DNA from: Pseudonocardia sp. CNS-139
GTDB lineage: Bacteria > Actinomycetota > Actinomycetes > Mycobacteriales > Pseudonocardiaceae
Reading direction: 5' to 3'
DNA length: 64,000 nucleotides
Assembly (NCBI GenBank): GCA_001942415.1
Contig: MKJX01000144.1
Span: forward strand, 22,932-86,931
Each line of letters begins with the position of its first letter. Position 1 is the first letter of the stretch. Shown one piece after another: positions 9,835 to 22,055 of this stretch. Position numbers and translations under genes: made by a program. Under the pieces are notes generated by a model, which was not told the origin of the DNA, did not search any database, and saw only the letters and a list, made by a program, of their open reading frames with translations.

Positions 9835-10948
9835 CGTTCTCGGCAAGCTGCGGGACTGGTGGGACAAGGGCGAGACCGCAGCGCTCGCCACCGTCGTCGG
9901 CACGTACAGCTCCGCCCCGCGCCAGCCCGCGCGTCCATGCTGGTCGGCCCGGCCGGCGAGGCGGTCGGCAGCGTCTCGGGCGGGTGCGTCGAGGGCGCGG
10001 TCTACGAGCTGGGCGAGCAGGTGCTCGCCGAGGGCCGCCCGGTGCTCCAGCGCTACGGCGTGTCCGACGACGACGCGTTCGCCGTCGGCCTGACCTGCGG
10101 CGGGATCATCGACATCTTCGTCGAGAAGGTGAGCACGGAGACGTACGAGCAGCTCGGCAGGGTGGCGGACGCCGTGAAGGACGAGTCCCCGGTGGCCGTC
10201 GCGACCGTCGTGGTGGGGCCTGCCGAGCGGCTGGGCACGCGGCTGATCATCTGGCCGGACCGGGTGGAGGGCGGCACCGGCTCGGCCCGCCTCGACGACG
10301 CCATCCGCGACGACGCCCGCGGCCTGCTCGACTCCGGCCGCAACGCCATGCTCACCTACGGCACCGACGGGCAGCGCCGCGGCGAGGGGCTCTCGGTCTT
10401 CGTCGAGTCGTTCGCACCGCCGCCGCGCATGATCGTGTTCGGCGCCATCGACTTCGCGTCCGCCGTGGCCCGGATGGGCAGCTTCCTCGGCTACCGCGTC
10501 ACGGTCTGCGACGCGCGTCCGGTCTTCGCCACCGCGTCCCGGTTCCCCGGGGCCAACGAGGTGGTCGTCGAGTGGCCGCACCGGTACCTGCAGGCGGAGG
10601 CCGACGCCGGGCGCATCGACCGGCGCACGGTGCTGTGCGTGCTCACCCACGACCCGAAGTTCGACGTGCCGCTGCTGGAGGTCGCGCTGCGGCTGCCGGA
10701 GGTCGCCTACATCGGCGCCATGGGCTCGCGGCGCACCCACGACGACCGCATCGAGCGGCTGCGCGAGCGCGGCATCACCGACGCGAGATCGACCGGATGT
10801 CCAGCCCGATCGGCCTCGACCTCGCGCCCGCACGCCCGAGGAGACGGCCGTGTCGATCGCCGCCGAGATCATCGCGCTGCACTGGGGCGGGGCCGGCAGC
10901 CGGCTCGCCGAGCGGGAGGGCCCGATCCACGTCTCGTCGGCCTCGTAG
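9827..10948 (+). CDS. XdhC/CoxF-family molybdoenzyme maturation protein
   Basis: XdhC proteins bind molybdenum cofactor and help insert its sulfurated form into xanthine- or CO-dehydrogenase-type enzymes. Visible are the N-terminal domain (ETAALATVVGTYSSAPR, GSVSGGCVEGAVYE, LTCGGIIDIFV) and the C-terminal Rossmann domain (PRMIVFGAIDFASAVARMG, VLTHDPKFDVPLL, YIGAMGSRRTHDDR). The protein is about 374 residues. Frame breaks occur near 9935 and around 10785-10835; the end reads AVSIAAEIIALHWGG up to TAG 10946-10948. The oxidoreductase it serves is not in the window. Confidence 0.9.
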
Positions 10949-11010
10949 GCGCCTCCCGGACGCCGGACCCGACGCCGTTCCGTAACCCGTTCGCTCTACA
11001 GTGCGCCGCC

Positions 11011-11633
11011 ATGCGCTTCTACGCCGAGCGGCCGCTGCGGGCGCTGCTCCAGCTGCTCGCGGACCTGACGGCGATCGCGTGGGTCACGCTCTGCGTGCTG
11101 GTCGCGCGGGCGGCCCAGGACGTCGTGCTGCAGCTGCAGACCCCGGCGCGCACGCTGATGGACGCCGGCGAGTCGGTCCGGGCGCCTTCGACAACGCGGC
11201 GCGCACCGCAGCGGGCGTCCCGTTCGTCGGGGAGCAGCTCGCCGGGGCGCTCGGCACCGGCACGGACGCGGGCTCGTCGCTGGCGCAGGCCGGGCGCGAC
11301 CAGATCGAGACGATCGCGGCCGTCGCGCTCGGCACCGCGATCGGGATCGTGCTGGTCGGGGCGCTGCCGGTGGTGCTGGTCTGGCTGCCGCTGCGGTTCC
11401 GCTACGCGCGGCTGGCCCGCTCGGCCGTGGCCGTGCGCGCGGTGGACACCGACCTGCTCGCGCTGCGCGCGATGTCCCGGCGCCCGGTGCGCAAGCTGCT
11501 GCGCGTCACGCCCGACCCGGCCGCGGCCTGGCGGCGCGGCGACCGCGCGGCGATCCACGGGATGGCGGCACTGGAGCTGCGCAGCCTCGGCCTGCGCGCG
11601 CCGAAGACCCCACCCGACCCGGACCCCGCGTAG
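11011..11633 (+). CDS. Hypothetical membrane protein, two helices
   Basis: A protein of about 208 residues. It starts at ATG 11011 (MRFYAERPLRALLQLLADL) with one membrane helix at residues 15-37 and a second in AVALGTAIGIVLVGALPVVLVWLPL. A loop of about 70 residues lies between them, followed by a basic cytoplasmic tail ending PKTPPDPDPA. One G missing near 11185 (restored GESVRGAFDNAARTAAG) breaks the frame. It is conserved-looking but I do not recognise the family. It is convergent with the lipoprotein gene. Confidence 0.65.
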
Positions 11634-11653
11634 CGGGGTCCGGTCGGGTGGGG

Positions 11654-11715
11654 TCGCGCCCTCGCAGCCCCCGGCGTCCCCTCGCAGCCCGTCGAGGTGC
11701 TGCGAGAGGGCGCGA
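11654..11715. terminator. Imperfect long hairpin with CTCGCAGC repeats
   Basis: TCGCGCCCTCGCAGC (11654-11668) pairs with GCTGCGAGAGGGCGCGA (11699-11715), leaving a two-base bulge. CTCGCAGC occurs again inside the loop and GCTGCGAG again just after it. It lies between convergent genes and could stop transcription from both sides. Confidence 0.5.
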
Positions 11716-11739
11716 CGTGCTGCGAGGTCCGGGTACGCC

Positions 11740-12591
11740 TTAGCCGACGGTGATCGTCTTGTCGTCGACGAGCGGGGGGCGGCCCTCCCCGCCCGACGGG
11801 TCGTCCTCCATCACGCGCACCGTGTAGACGCCCGGCTCCAGCGCCACGTCGAACGTGTACGGCGCGAACCGCTGGCCCTCCGCGGTCGACGCGACGCCGG
11901 ACCGCACGACCGTGCCGTCGCGCAGCACCTCCCACAGCAGCGTCGCCTCGAACACCGCGGCCTCGCCGCTGACCTCGACGTCCCGGCCGACCGTCGTGCC
12001 GTGCGCCGGCGCGTCGATCTGCACCAGCGAGCGCAGGTCGTAGGCGTCCCCGCGGGGCACCGGCGACGCCGTGCGGACGCCCCACAGCGCGTCGACCGCG
12101 CTGCCGTCCACGAGGATCTGGACGGGGTCGGTGGACTGCAGCGCGCCCTGAACGGTGAACACGAGCTGCTGCACGGCCAGCTCGCCGAGCGCGGGCTCGA
12201 CCGCGGCCGGCCCGAACCCGGTGAGGTCCACCGTGATGACGTCGCCTTCGTGCTCCACCGGGGCACGCACGGCCACGCCGGGCGGCCACGGGTTGCGGTA
12301 GTCCGGGTCGGTGCCCGTCGGGCTCGCGAGCATCTCGCGCACGGCGTCGGTCGGCGGGTCCTCGGACGCGACGCGGTGGAACTCGCGCTGCAGCCGGTAC
12401 CCGGCCGGCGTCTCGGCCACGTAGTAGACGGGCAGCGCCGTCTCCTCGGTGTCCTCGGCGGGCGCGGACGTCGGCGCCGCGGGGACGGGCGGCTGGGCAG
12501 ACGATGGCTGGGCAGCCGGTGGCGGGCTCGCGCCGCAGCCCGCCAGCACCCCCGCGAGCAGGACCAGCGCCGCCGCCCGCCGCACGACCAT
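11740..12591 (-). CDS. GerMN / Gmad2 domain lipoprotein
   Basis: An intact 283-residue exported lipoprotein. The signal peptide ends in a lipobox (LAGVLAGC, Cys near residue 19), followed by a proline/alanine linker. Residues 55-175 match the GerMN domain (LPVYYVAETPAGYRLQREF, VREMLASPTG, VITVDLTGFG). Residues 185-283 match the Gmad2 Ig-like domain (VQIDAPAHGTTVGRDVEVSG, FEATLLWEVLRDG, YTVRVMEDDPSGG). Proteins of this type in actinomycetes sit on the outer face of the membrane. Their molecular role is not established. ATG 12591 was chosen as the start of the signal peptide. Confidence 0.85.
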   Translation of the reverse strand: MVVRRAAALVLLAGVLAGCGASPPPAAQPSSAQPPVPAAPTSAPAEDTEETALPVYYVAETPAGYRLQREFHRVASEDPPTDAVREMLASPTGTDPDYRNPWPPGVAVRAPVEHEGDVITVDLTGFGPAAVEPALGELAVQQLVFTVQGALQSTDPVQILVDGSAVDALWGVRTASPVPRGDAYDLRSLVQIDAPAHGTTVGRDVEVSGEAAVFEATLLWEVLRDGTVVRSGVASTAEGQRFAPYTFDVALEPGVYTVRVMEDDPSGGEGRPPLVDDKTITVG

Positions 12592-12717
12592 CCCGTCCAC
12601 CTCCCTGCACCGCCCAGGCTGCCCGGGACCGGCGGGTCGCCCGGGGCGGCGCGCCGGAACCGGGCCCATCATCGTCCGTGCGGGGGCGGGGTGCGACCGA
12701 CCTCACCGTCCATTCGT

Positions 12718-12746
12718 TTGTGTGGTGCAAGCATTCGACATATCGT
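12718..12746 (+). promoter_or_regulatory. Leaderless-type promoter of the MarR gene
   Basis: TTGTGT (12718-12723) and TATCGT (12741-12746) are separated by 17 bases. The ATG is six bases past the -10, so the transcript probably starts at or next to the start codon. TCGTTTG (12714-12720) and CAAACGA (12756-12762) form inverted arms around the promoter. Confidence 0.5.
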
Positions 12747-12752
12747 TGTCCT

Positions 12753-13250
12753 ATGCAAACGACCACGGGCGACGCGACGGACCACGCCGTCGACGAGCTC
12801 GGCGACGCCGTCGTCGCACTGGTCCGCACCTGGCGCAGCCTGGCCAGGCGGGTCCCCGACGGCACACAGAGCGCGGGGTCCCAGAGCACGCTCGCGGTGC
12901 TGGAGATGGCCCGCCTGATCGGCGACGGCGAACGGCGCCTCAGCGAGATCGCGGAGCTGCGCGGCGTCGACCAGTCCGTGGTCAGCAGGCAGATCGGCGA
13001 GCTGGAGCAGCGGCACCTCGTGTGCCGCCGGCCCGACCCGTCCGACCGGCGCGCCAGCCTCGTCCGGCTCACCCCCGCCGGCCACGAGGTGCTGGAACGC
13101 AGCCGGAAGCTGCGCCAGGACTGGCTGCGCGGCGCGCTCGCCCGCACGCCGGTCGCCGATGTCCGCGCGACCGCCCGGCTCGTCTCCGCGCTCGCGGAGG
13201 AGCTGGAGGCCCGGTCCGGTGAGCTGGGCGTGCTCGCCGGACCGCCCTGA
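12753..13250 (+). CDS. MarR-family transcriptional regulator
   Basis: An intact 165-residue winged-helix regulator: STLAVLEMARLIGDGERRLSEIAE, recognition helix VDQSVVSRQIGELEQRHLV and the wing RRPDPSDRRASLVRLTPAG (DxRxx motif of MarR proteins). It starts 48 bases upstream of an MFS drug-exporter gene on the same strand and probably controls it and itself. The ATG at 12753 fits the leaderless promoter. Confidence 0.92.
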   Translation: MQTTTGDATDHAVDELGDAVVALVRTWRSLARRVPDGTQSAGSQSTLAVLEMARLIGDGERRLSEIAELRGVDQSVVSRQIGELEQRHLVCRRPDPSDRRASLVRLTPAGHEVLERSRKLRQDWLRGALARTPVADVRATARLVSALAEELEARSGELGVLAGPP

Positions 13251-13298
13251 CCCGGGGCCCACCCCCGCCCCCCGAACGACCCCCGACCCGAAGCCCGC

Positions 13299-14849
13299 AT
13301 GTCCACCGCACTTCGTCCGGCGCTGCCCGCAGGCGAGCAGGCGCGCACCCCCCGCGAGGTGCTGACCGCGATGAGCGGCCTGCTCCTCGCGATGTTCGTG
13401 TCGATCCTCGCGAACACGATCGTGGCCAACGCGCTCCCGACGATCGTCGGCGACCTGCGCGGCGACCAGACCGGCTACACGTGGGTGGTCACCGCGACCC
13501 TGCTCGCCACCACCGCCGTCACCCCGATCTGGGGCAAGCTCGCCGACCTGTTCAGCAAGAAGCTGCTGGTCCAGGCGGCCATCGTGATCTTCCTGATCGG
13601 CTCGATCGGCGCCGGCTTCGCGCACAGCATGGAGGTGCTGATCGCGTGGCGGTTCGTGCAGGGCATCGGCGCGGGCGGCCTGCAGGCGCTCACGCAGGTC
13701 GTGATCGCCGCCCTCATCTCGCCCCGCGAGCGCGGCCGGTTCGCCGGCTACACCGGGTCGGTGCTCGCCGCCGCGACCGTCTCCGGGCCGCTGATCGGCG
13801 GGCTGCTCGTGCACACGCCCGCGCTCGGCTGGCGCTGGTGCTTCTTCGTCGGCGTGCCGGTGGCGCTGCTCGCCCTCGTCGTGCTGCAGCGCACGCTGAC
13901 CGTCCCGACGCTGCCGCGTGAGGTGCACCTCGACTACTGGGGCGCCACGCTGATCACCGGCGGCGTGTCGGCGCTGCTGGTCTGGGTGTCGCTGGCCGGC
14001 GACCAGTTCCCGTGGGTCTCCCCGGTGTCGTTCTCGCTGGTCGGGCTCGGGGTGGCGGCGCTCGTGGCGGCCGTCTTCGTCGAGCGGCGGGTGCCGGAGC
14101 CGGTGGTCCCGATGTGGCTGCTGCGCGACCGCACCGTCGTGCTGTCGGTGCTCGGCAGCATCGTCGTGGGCTGCGTGATGTTCGGCGGGTCGGTCTTCCT
14201 GGGCCAGTACTTCCAGATCGGCCGCTCCTACGACCCGACGGCCGCGGGCCTGCTGACGCTGCCGCTGATCGGCGGGATGCTGCTCGGCACCACCGGGGGC
14301 GGCCAGCTGATCAGCCGCTTCGGGCGCTGGAAGCCGTACCTCGTGGCCGGCGGGATCTTCCTGACCGGCGGCCTCGCGCTCATGTCGACCGTGAACCACA
14401 CGACGCCGATCCCGCTGGTCGGGGCCTACCTCGTGGTGCTCGGCCTCGGGCTGGGCCTGACGATCCAGAACTTCCTGCTGGCCGTGCAGAACACCGTCGA
14501 CATCACCGACATCGGCGCCGCCAGCTCGCTCGTCGCGTTCCTGCGGGCGATGGGCGGCACGGTCGGCGTCACCGTGCTCGGCGTGCTGCTGGACAACCGC
14601 GTCACCAACGCGCTGGGCAACTCCGACACGGAGCTGTCCGACCTCCCGACGCTCGGCCCGGCCGAGGCGTCCGTGCTGCGCGACGCCTACGGCGACGGGA
14701 TCGGCACGGTGTTCGGGGTGACCGCGGTGGCCTCCCTGCTGACGCTGGCCGCCGTGCTGCTCATCCGCGAGGTCCCGCTGCGGACGACGGTCGCCCGCAC
14801 CCCGCCGAAGCCGGCCGTGGAAGCGCCCGCACCGGCCGCCGGCAGCTAG
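13299..14849 (+). CDS. MFS exporter, DHA2 (EmrB/QacA) family
   Basis: An intact 516-residue membrane protein with 14 predicted helices, typical for proton-driven multidrug exporters. Seen are the first helix LLLAMFVSILANTIVANALPTIVGD, motif A GKLADLFSKK, motif B-like WRFVQGIGAGGLQALTQVV, and motif C in FAGYTGSVLAAATVSGPLIGG. It lies downstream of a MarR gene in the usual regulator-exporter pair. Substrate unknown. Confidence 0.93.
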   Translation: MSTALRPALPAGEQARTPREVLTAMSGLLLAMFVSILANTIVANALPTIVGDLRGDQTGYTWVVTATLLATTAVTPIWGKLADLFSKKLLVQAAIVIFLIGSIGAGFAHSMEVLIAWRFVQGIGAGGLQALTQVVIAALISPRERGRFAGYTGSVLAAATVSGPLIGGLLVHTPALGWRWCFFVGVPVALLALVVLQRTLTVPTLPREVHLDYWGATLITGGVSALLVWVSLAGDQFPWVSPVSFSLVGLGVAALVAAVFVERRVPEPVVPMWLLRDRTVVLSVLGSIVVGCVMFGGSVFLGQYFQIGRSYDPTAAGLLTLPLIGGMLLGTTGGGQLISRFGRWKPYLVAGGIFLTGGLALMSTVNHTTPIPLVGAYLVVLGLGLGLTIQNFLLAVQNTVDITDIGAASSLVAFLRAMGGTVGVTVLGVLLDNRVTNALGNSDTELSDLPTLGPAEASVLRDAYGDGIGTVFGVTAVASLLTLAAVLLIREVPLRTTVARTPPKPAVEAPAPAAGS

Positions 14850-14869
14850 CCGGCGCCCGTCCGAGGGGG

Positions 14870-17075
<2,206 letters not shown>

Positions 17076-17156
17076 GTCACCTGATGTTCACACTACGCCC
17101 CGCGGGCCCGCTCCGCGTAGGGTCGCGGACCGTGACCGACGTCGCGAGGAGGAGCA

Positions 17157-17825
17157 GTGCCCGGACTTGACGGCGAGGCGATGCGGGCCCGGCTCGCGGA
17201 CGCCCGCCTCTACCTCTGCACGGACGCCCGGCGGGCCACCGGCGACCTCGCCGAGTTCGCCGACGCGGCGCTCGCCGGCGGCGTCGACGTCGTGCAGCTG
17301 CGGGACAAGCTCGACGGCGGCCCGCTGGAGGCGAAGGCCGAGCTCGCGGCGCTGGAGGTGCTGGCGGAAGCGTGCGCGAAGCACGGTGCGCTGCTCGCCG
17401 TGAACGACCGCGCCGACGTCGCGCTCGCCGCCGGCGCCGACGTCCTGCACCTGGGCCAGGACGACCTCCCCGTCGCGTGGGCCCGCAAGATCGTCGGGGA
17501 CGACGTGGTGATCGGGCGCTCGTCGCACAGCGCCGACGAGACCCTGGCGGCGGCCGACGAGCCGGGCGTGGACTACTTCTGCGTCGGCCCGTGCTGGCCG
17601 ACGCCCACCAAGCCGGGCCGCCCGGCCCCGGGCCTCGACCTGGTCCGGACGGTCGCCGGGCGGGCCCCGGCCCGCCCGTGGTTCGCGATCGGCGGGATCG
17701 ACCACAGCCGCCTGGACGACGTGCTGGCCGCCGGCGCGCGGCGCATCGTCGTGGTGCGGGCGATCACCCAGGCCGACGACCCGGAGGCGGCCGCCCGCTC
17801 CCTGAAGGCGCGCCTGCCGAGCTGA
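17157..17825 (+). CDS. thiE: Thiamine-phosphate synthase ThiE
   Basis: ThiE couples HMP pyrophosphate and thiazole phosphate into thiamine phosphate. The intact 222-residue TIM-barrel shows [66 protein letters not shown] and AIGGI. It starts at GTG 17157 behind GAGGAGGAG. It is divergent from thiO across the riboswitch region, the same order as Rv0414c-Rv0417. Confidence 0.95.
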   Translation: MPGLDGEAMRARLADARLYLCTDARRATGDLAEFADAALAGGVDVVQLRDKLDGGPLEAKAELAALEVLAEACAKHGALLAVNDRADVALAAGADVLHLGQDDLPVAWARKIVGDDVVIGRSSHSADETLAAADEPGVDYFCVGPCWPTPTKPGRPAPGLDLVRTVAGRAPARPWFAIGGIDHSRLDDVLAAGARRIVVVRAITQADDPEAAARSLKARLPS

Positions 17826-17842
17826 CCCGACCCGGTATCACG

Positions 17843-18536
17843 TCACGGGGTGGGTGGCGGGGCCTCGCGGGGGTCGACCGGGTGGCGCAGCCCGCCGTGG
17901 CCCGGCGGGAGGGCGGAGCGGATCGCCGGCCACGAGAGCGCGACGCACGCGCCACCAGCGGCCAGGTGAGCACCGTGCGGGCGATGCCGAGCGCGAGCAC
18001 CGCCTCGGCCGCGTAGAGCGGCAGGAACACCGCGAGCCGCACCACGTACTGCGCCACCCAGACCCAGCTCGCCCGCTGGTAGCCGCGCATCAGGTCCGGG
18101 TCGCGCCGCCAGCGCGTGCCCTGGCGCAGCAGCGTGCCGACGATGATCCCGAGCAGCGGCCAGCGCACCACGATCGAGACGGCCCAGGCCAGCGCGCTCA
18201 GCGCGTTGCCGACCGTCTGGACGAGGAAGAAGTCGACGGCCCGGCCGGTGAGCAGCGCGACCAGCGCCGCGACCGTGACGCCGAGCAGCCCGAACACCAC
18301 CGACCGCGCCCGTTTGCCCTGCACGAGCCGCACGACGCCGACAACCGCGGCGGCCAGCACGGCGGCACCGCCGGCCCACGCCACCGGCCAGGCGAGCGGC
18401 ACCGCGTCGCGAGCACGAACACCGCGACGAACGCGACCACCGGCACCGTCGCGTCGACGGCACCACCCCGGCCGCCGAGCAGGGTCGCCAGCGTGGGCTC
18501 GGCAGCGTCGGCGCGCTCGCCCTGAGGACGGGACAT
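17843..18536 (-). CDS. DUF3159-like membrane protein
   Basis: A protein of about 230 residues: MSRPQGERADAAEPTLATLLGGRG followed by five to six membrane segments, including VPVVAFVAVFVLA, AGGAAVLAAAVVGVVRLVQG, ARSVVFGLLGVTVAALVALLTG, ALAWAVSIVVRWPLLGIIVG and YVVRLAVFLPLYAAEA. The conserved WRRDPDLMRGYQRASWVWV loop supports the DUF3159 assignment. Frame breaks occur near 18410 and 17955. Function unknown. ATG 18536 is the likely start. Confidence 0.7.
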
Positions 18537-18666
18537 ACGGGTAAGGGTGCCCTATCCGAGGGATCGGATCAGAGTGACTGGCGCGAATCACATGCGGTGG
18601 GTGATATTGGAGGGATCCTTTCCCGTCGCCGGGATGACGAGGACGTGAACGAGAGGGGTCGCCGCC

Positions 18667-19488
18667 GTGAGAGACGTGAAGAGCTTCGTGGCGATCGGTG
18701 ACAGCTTCACCGAGGGCCTGGACGACTGGCGCCCCGACGGCACCCCTCGTGGCTGGGCCGACCGCGTGGCGGAGCAGCTCGGTGCGGGCCACCCGGGCCT
18801 GCGCTACGCCAACCTCGCCGTGCGCGGCAAGCTGCTCGACCAGATCGTCGAGGAGCAGCTCCCCGTCGCCGAGCGCCTGCACCCCGACCTCATCGCGTTC
18901 TGCGCGGGCGGCAACGACATCCTGCGGCTGGCCTGCGACACCGACGACCTCGCCCGCCGGTTCGACGCCGCGCTGGAGCGCATCACCGCCTCCGGCGCCC
19001 ACGTGCTGGTGTTCACGGGATTCGACCTCGGCCGCATGCACCCGATCCTGCGCCGCCTGCGCGGCCGCGTGGCCTGCTTCAACGAGCTGATGCGGGCCAG
19101 CGCGGAGCGGCACGGCACCACCGTGGTGGACCTCTGGGGCATGACCCCGCTCGCCGACCCGCGCACGTGGGGCCGCGACCGGCTGCACCTCACGGCCGAG
19201 GGCCACCGCCGCGTCGCGCTGCGCGTGCTGGAGACGCTCGGCGAGCCCGTCCACGACGACTGGCGCACCCCGCTGCCCGACGCGCAGCGTGTGCCGTGGC
19301 GCGACCGGCAGCTGGAGGACCTCGCCTGGGTGCGGGACTACGTCCTGCCCTTCCTCCACAAGCGGCTGCGCGGCCGCCGCCCCGGCGACGGCTACCTGCC
19401 CAAGCGCCCCGAGCTGCTCCCCCTGGAGCTGGAGTCCCCGTTCGGCGGCTCCACGATCGGCCACACGGTCAGCCACGGATCGGTGTGA
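18667..19488 (+). CDS. SGNH/GDSL-family hydrolase
   Basis: An intact 273-residue esterase-like protein. Block I is FVAIGDSFTEGLDDW with the nucleophile Ser, block II includes NLAVRGKLLDQ, block III is FCAGGNDIL with the oxyanion Asn, and block V DRLHLTAEGHRRVA supplies Asp and His. No signal peptide is seen, so it is probably cytoplasmic. Substrate unknown. It starts at GTG 18667. Its last 20 bases overlap the end of ectD on the other strand. Confidence 0.9.
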   Translation: MRDVKSFVAIGDSFTEGLDDWRPDGTPRGWADRVAEQLGAGHPGLRYANLAVRGKLLDQIVEEQLPVAERLHPDLIAFCAGGNDILRLACDTDDLARRFDAALERITASGAHVLVFTGFDLGRMHPILRRLRGRVACFNELMRASAERHGTTVVDLWGMTPLADPRTWGRDRLHLTAEGHRRVALRVLETLGEPVHDDWRTPLPDAQRVPWRDRQLEDLAWVRDYVLPFLHKRLRGRRPGDGYLPKRPELLPLELESPFGGSTIGHTVSHGSV

Positions 19489-20373
19489 ACTCCCGCGAGG
19501 CGATGTAGCCGGGCCGCGGCGCCGGTGCGGCGTACGGCTGCCGGAGCGTGTTCTCCACGCTGTTGAACACCACGAAGATGTTCGACCGCGGGTAGGGCGT
19601 GATGTTGTGGCCGAGCCGTGCATGCAGTTGGAGTCGAACAGCGTGGCCGAGCCGGCCGCGCCGGTGAACATCGCGATCCCGTGCCGGTCGGCGAGCACCG
19701 TGAGGCTGGCCGGGTCGGGCGTGCCGATCTCCTGCTCCCGCAGCGACTCCTTGTAGTGGTCGGCCGGCGTCTCCCCGACGCACGAGACGAACGTGCGGTG
19801 CGAGCCCGGCATGATCATCAGGCAGCCGTTGTGCGGGTGGTTCTCGGTGAGCGCGATCGAGATGCTGACGGCCCGCGGCGCCGGCATCCCGTCCTCGGCG
19901 TGCCAGGTCTCGAAGTCGGAGTGCCAGTAGAAGCCGCCCCCGCCGAAGCCCGGCTTGTAGTTGATGCGGCTCTGGTGCACGTAGACGTCCGAGCCCAGGA
20001 TCTGACGGGCCCGGCCGGCCACCCGCTCGTCCGCGACGAGCGCCGCAACGGCCTCGCTGATCCGGTGCACCTCGAAGATCGAGCGCACCTGCCGGGTGGA
20101 CTTCTCCACGACGGTGCGGTCGTCGGCGAGCACGTGCGGGTCGGCGGCGAGCCGGTCCAGCTCGGTCGCGTAGCCGGCCACCTCGGCCGGCGTGAGCAGC
20201 TCCGGCACGGACACGAACCCGTCGCGGTCGTGCGCGGCCAGCTCGTCGGTCGTCAGCGGGCCGGGCGCGTGGTGCCCGCCCCAGACGGTCGGGTCGGTGC
20301 GCTCGACCAGCGCGGGCCGGTCCGCGAGCCGGGTGGGGTAGCGGTCGGTGCCGGGTGCCTCGACCACGGTCAT
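19469..20373 (-). CDS. ectD: Ectoine hydroxylase EctD
   Basis: An iron/2-oxoglutarate dioxygenase that converts ectoine to 5-hydroxyectoine. The 301-residue protein shows the EctD signature GGGGFYWHSDFETWHAEDGM (iron ligands H and D), ALTENHPHNGCLMIMPGSHR, and CMHGSGHNITPYPRSNIF with the second His ligand. One G lost near 19615 breaks the frame inside the last motif. It starts at ATG 20373, overlapping the ectC stop (TGATG). It is last gene of ectABCD. Confidence 0.95.
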
Positions 20374-20785
20374 CAGGACGCCTCCTTCGTCTCCTCGGTC
20401 GGGAGCACGACCAGCGGGTAGACCCCGTTCTCGTCGTGCACCTCGCGCCGGTGACGGGCGGGTTGAACACGCACACCGTGCGCATCCGCGTGCGCGGGCG
20501 CAGCTGGTGGCGCTCGTGGCCGTCGAGGACGTACATCGAGCCGGGCCCGAGCCGGTAGGTGACGTCGTTGTCCTTGTCGAGCAGCTCGCCCTCACCCTCG
20601 ACGACGAACACGGCCTCGACGTGGTTGGCGTACCAGAAGTCGTTCACCGAGCCGGGGTCGAGCACGGTCTCGTGCAGCGAGAACCCGGCGCCGTCGCCCG
20701 CCAGCAGCAGCCGCTTGCTGCGCCAGTGCTCGGTCTCGACGTCCCGCTCGGTGCCGGTGATCCCGTCCAGCGTCCGGACGATCAC
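20373..20785 (-). CDS. ectC: L-ectoine synthase EctC
   Basis: A cupin enzyme that cyclises N-gamma-acetyldiaminobutyrate to ectoine. Signature segments are VRTLDGITGTERDVETE, GFSLHETVLDPGSVNDFWYANH, EAVFVVEGEGELLDKDN and GSMYVLDGHERHQLR. It starts at GTG 20785, sharing GTGA with the ectB stop. A base lost near 20452 changes the frame. The restored end, VHDENGVYPLVVLPTEETKEAS, read in parts, is normal for EctC. 137 residues. Confidence 0.95.
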
Positions 20786-22055
20786 GCCGCCACCCCCTCG
20801 GTCACCGCACGCACCGACTCCTCGACCACCGCCAGCCCCTCGTCCAGCTCGGCCTCGGTGATCGTCAGCGGCGGCATGATCTTCATGACCTCGTCGGACG
20901 GGCCGGCCGTCTCCATGAGCAGTCCGCGCTCGAACGCCGCCGCGCACGTCTTCGCGGCCAGCTCCGGCTGCGCGAACGAGAGCCCGCGGGCCAGCCCGCG
21001 ACCCTTCGGCCGCAGCTCGACGCCCCGGGACGCCTCGGCCAGGCCGGTGAGCCTGGCCTCCACGCGCTCGCCCTTCGCGATCGTCGCCTGCTCCAGCCCG
21101 TCGTCCGCCCAGTACGTGCGCAGCGCCGCCGTCGCCGTGACGAACGCCGGGTTGTACCCGCGGAACGTGCCGTTGTGCTCGCCGGGGCCCACTGGTCGTA
21201 CTCGGGCTTCATCAGGGTGAGCGCCATCGGCAGCCCGTAGCCGCTGATCGACTTGGACAGGCAGACGATGTCCGGCTCGATCCCGGCGATCTCGAACGAG
21301 AAGAACGGGCCGGTGCGCCCGACGCCCATCTGCACGTCGTCGACGATCAGCAGGATGCCGTGGCCGCGGCAGAGGTCGGCCAGGCCGCGCAGCCACTCCG
21401 CGCGCGCCGGGTTGATCCCGCCCTCGCCCTGCACCGTCTCGACGATCACCGCGGCGGGCTGGTTGAGGCTGCTGCCCGAGTCGTCGAGCGCCTTCTCGAA
21501 CCACAGGAAGTCCGGCACGCTGCCGTCGAAGTAGTTGTCGTAGGGCATCGGCGTGGCGTGCACGAGCGGAATGCCCGCTCCGCCCCGTTTCATGGAGTTC
21601 CCGGTGACGGACAGCGCGCCCAGCGTCATCCCGTGGAAGGCGTTGGTGAAGTTGATCACCGCCTCCCGGCCGGTGATCTTGCGGGCCAGCTTGAGCGCGG
21701 ACTCCACCGTGTTGGCGCCGGTCGGCCCGGGGAACTGGACCTTGTAGTTCAGCCCGCGCGGGCGCAGCACCAGGTCCCGGAACGTCTCCAGGAACTCGGC
21801 CTTGGCCACGGTGAACGTGTCGAGGCCGTGCGTGACGCCGTCCCTGGCCAGGTAGTCGAGCAGCGGGCGCTTGAGGGCGTCCGGGTTGTGCCCGTAGTTC
21901 AGCGCGCCGGCCCCGGCGAAGAAATCGAGGTACCTCCGCCCGTCGACGTCGGTGAGCCGGGCGCCCTTTGCCGTGTCGAACACGACCGGCCAACCCCGGC
22001 AGTAGCTCCGGACCTCGGACTCCAGCTCGTCGAAGACAGTCATGTCAGCCTTCAT
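20782..22055 (-). CDS. ectB: Diaminobutyrate-2-oxoglutarate transaminase EctB
   Basis: A PLP aminotransferase that makes diaminobutyrate from aspartate semialdehyde. About 424 residues: [72 protein letters not shown] and the PLP-lysine region [16 protein letters not shown] base is missing near 21192 (before [14 protein letters not shown]). ATG 22055 is preferred over ATG 22043 because it overlaps the ectA stop (ATGA). Confidence 0.95.

Noticed and set aside
9859..12918. A 1019-codon open frame through XdhC and beyond
   Set aside because: Only the first third is XdhC; the rest is antisense or out-of-frame sequence over the membrane protein and lipoprotein genes, joined because indels removed stops.
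17764..20595. A 943-codon minus-strand frame covering DUF3159 and ectD
   Set aside because: The middle is the antisense of the SGNH hydrolase; the ends belong to two separate genes joined by frame breaks.
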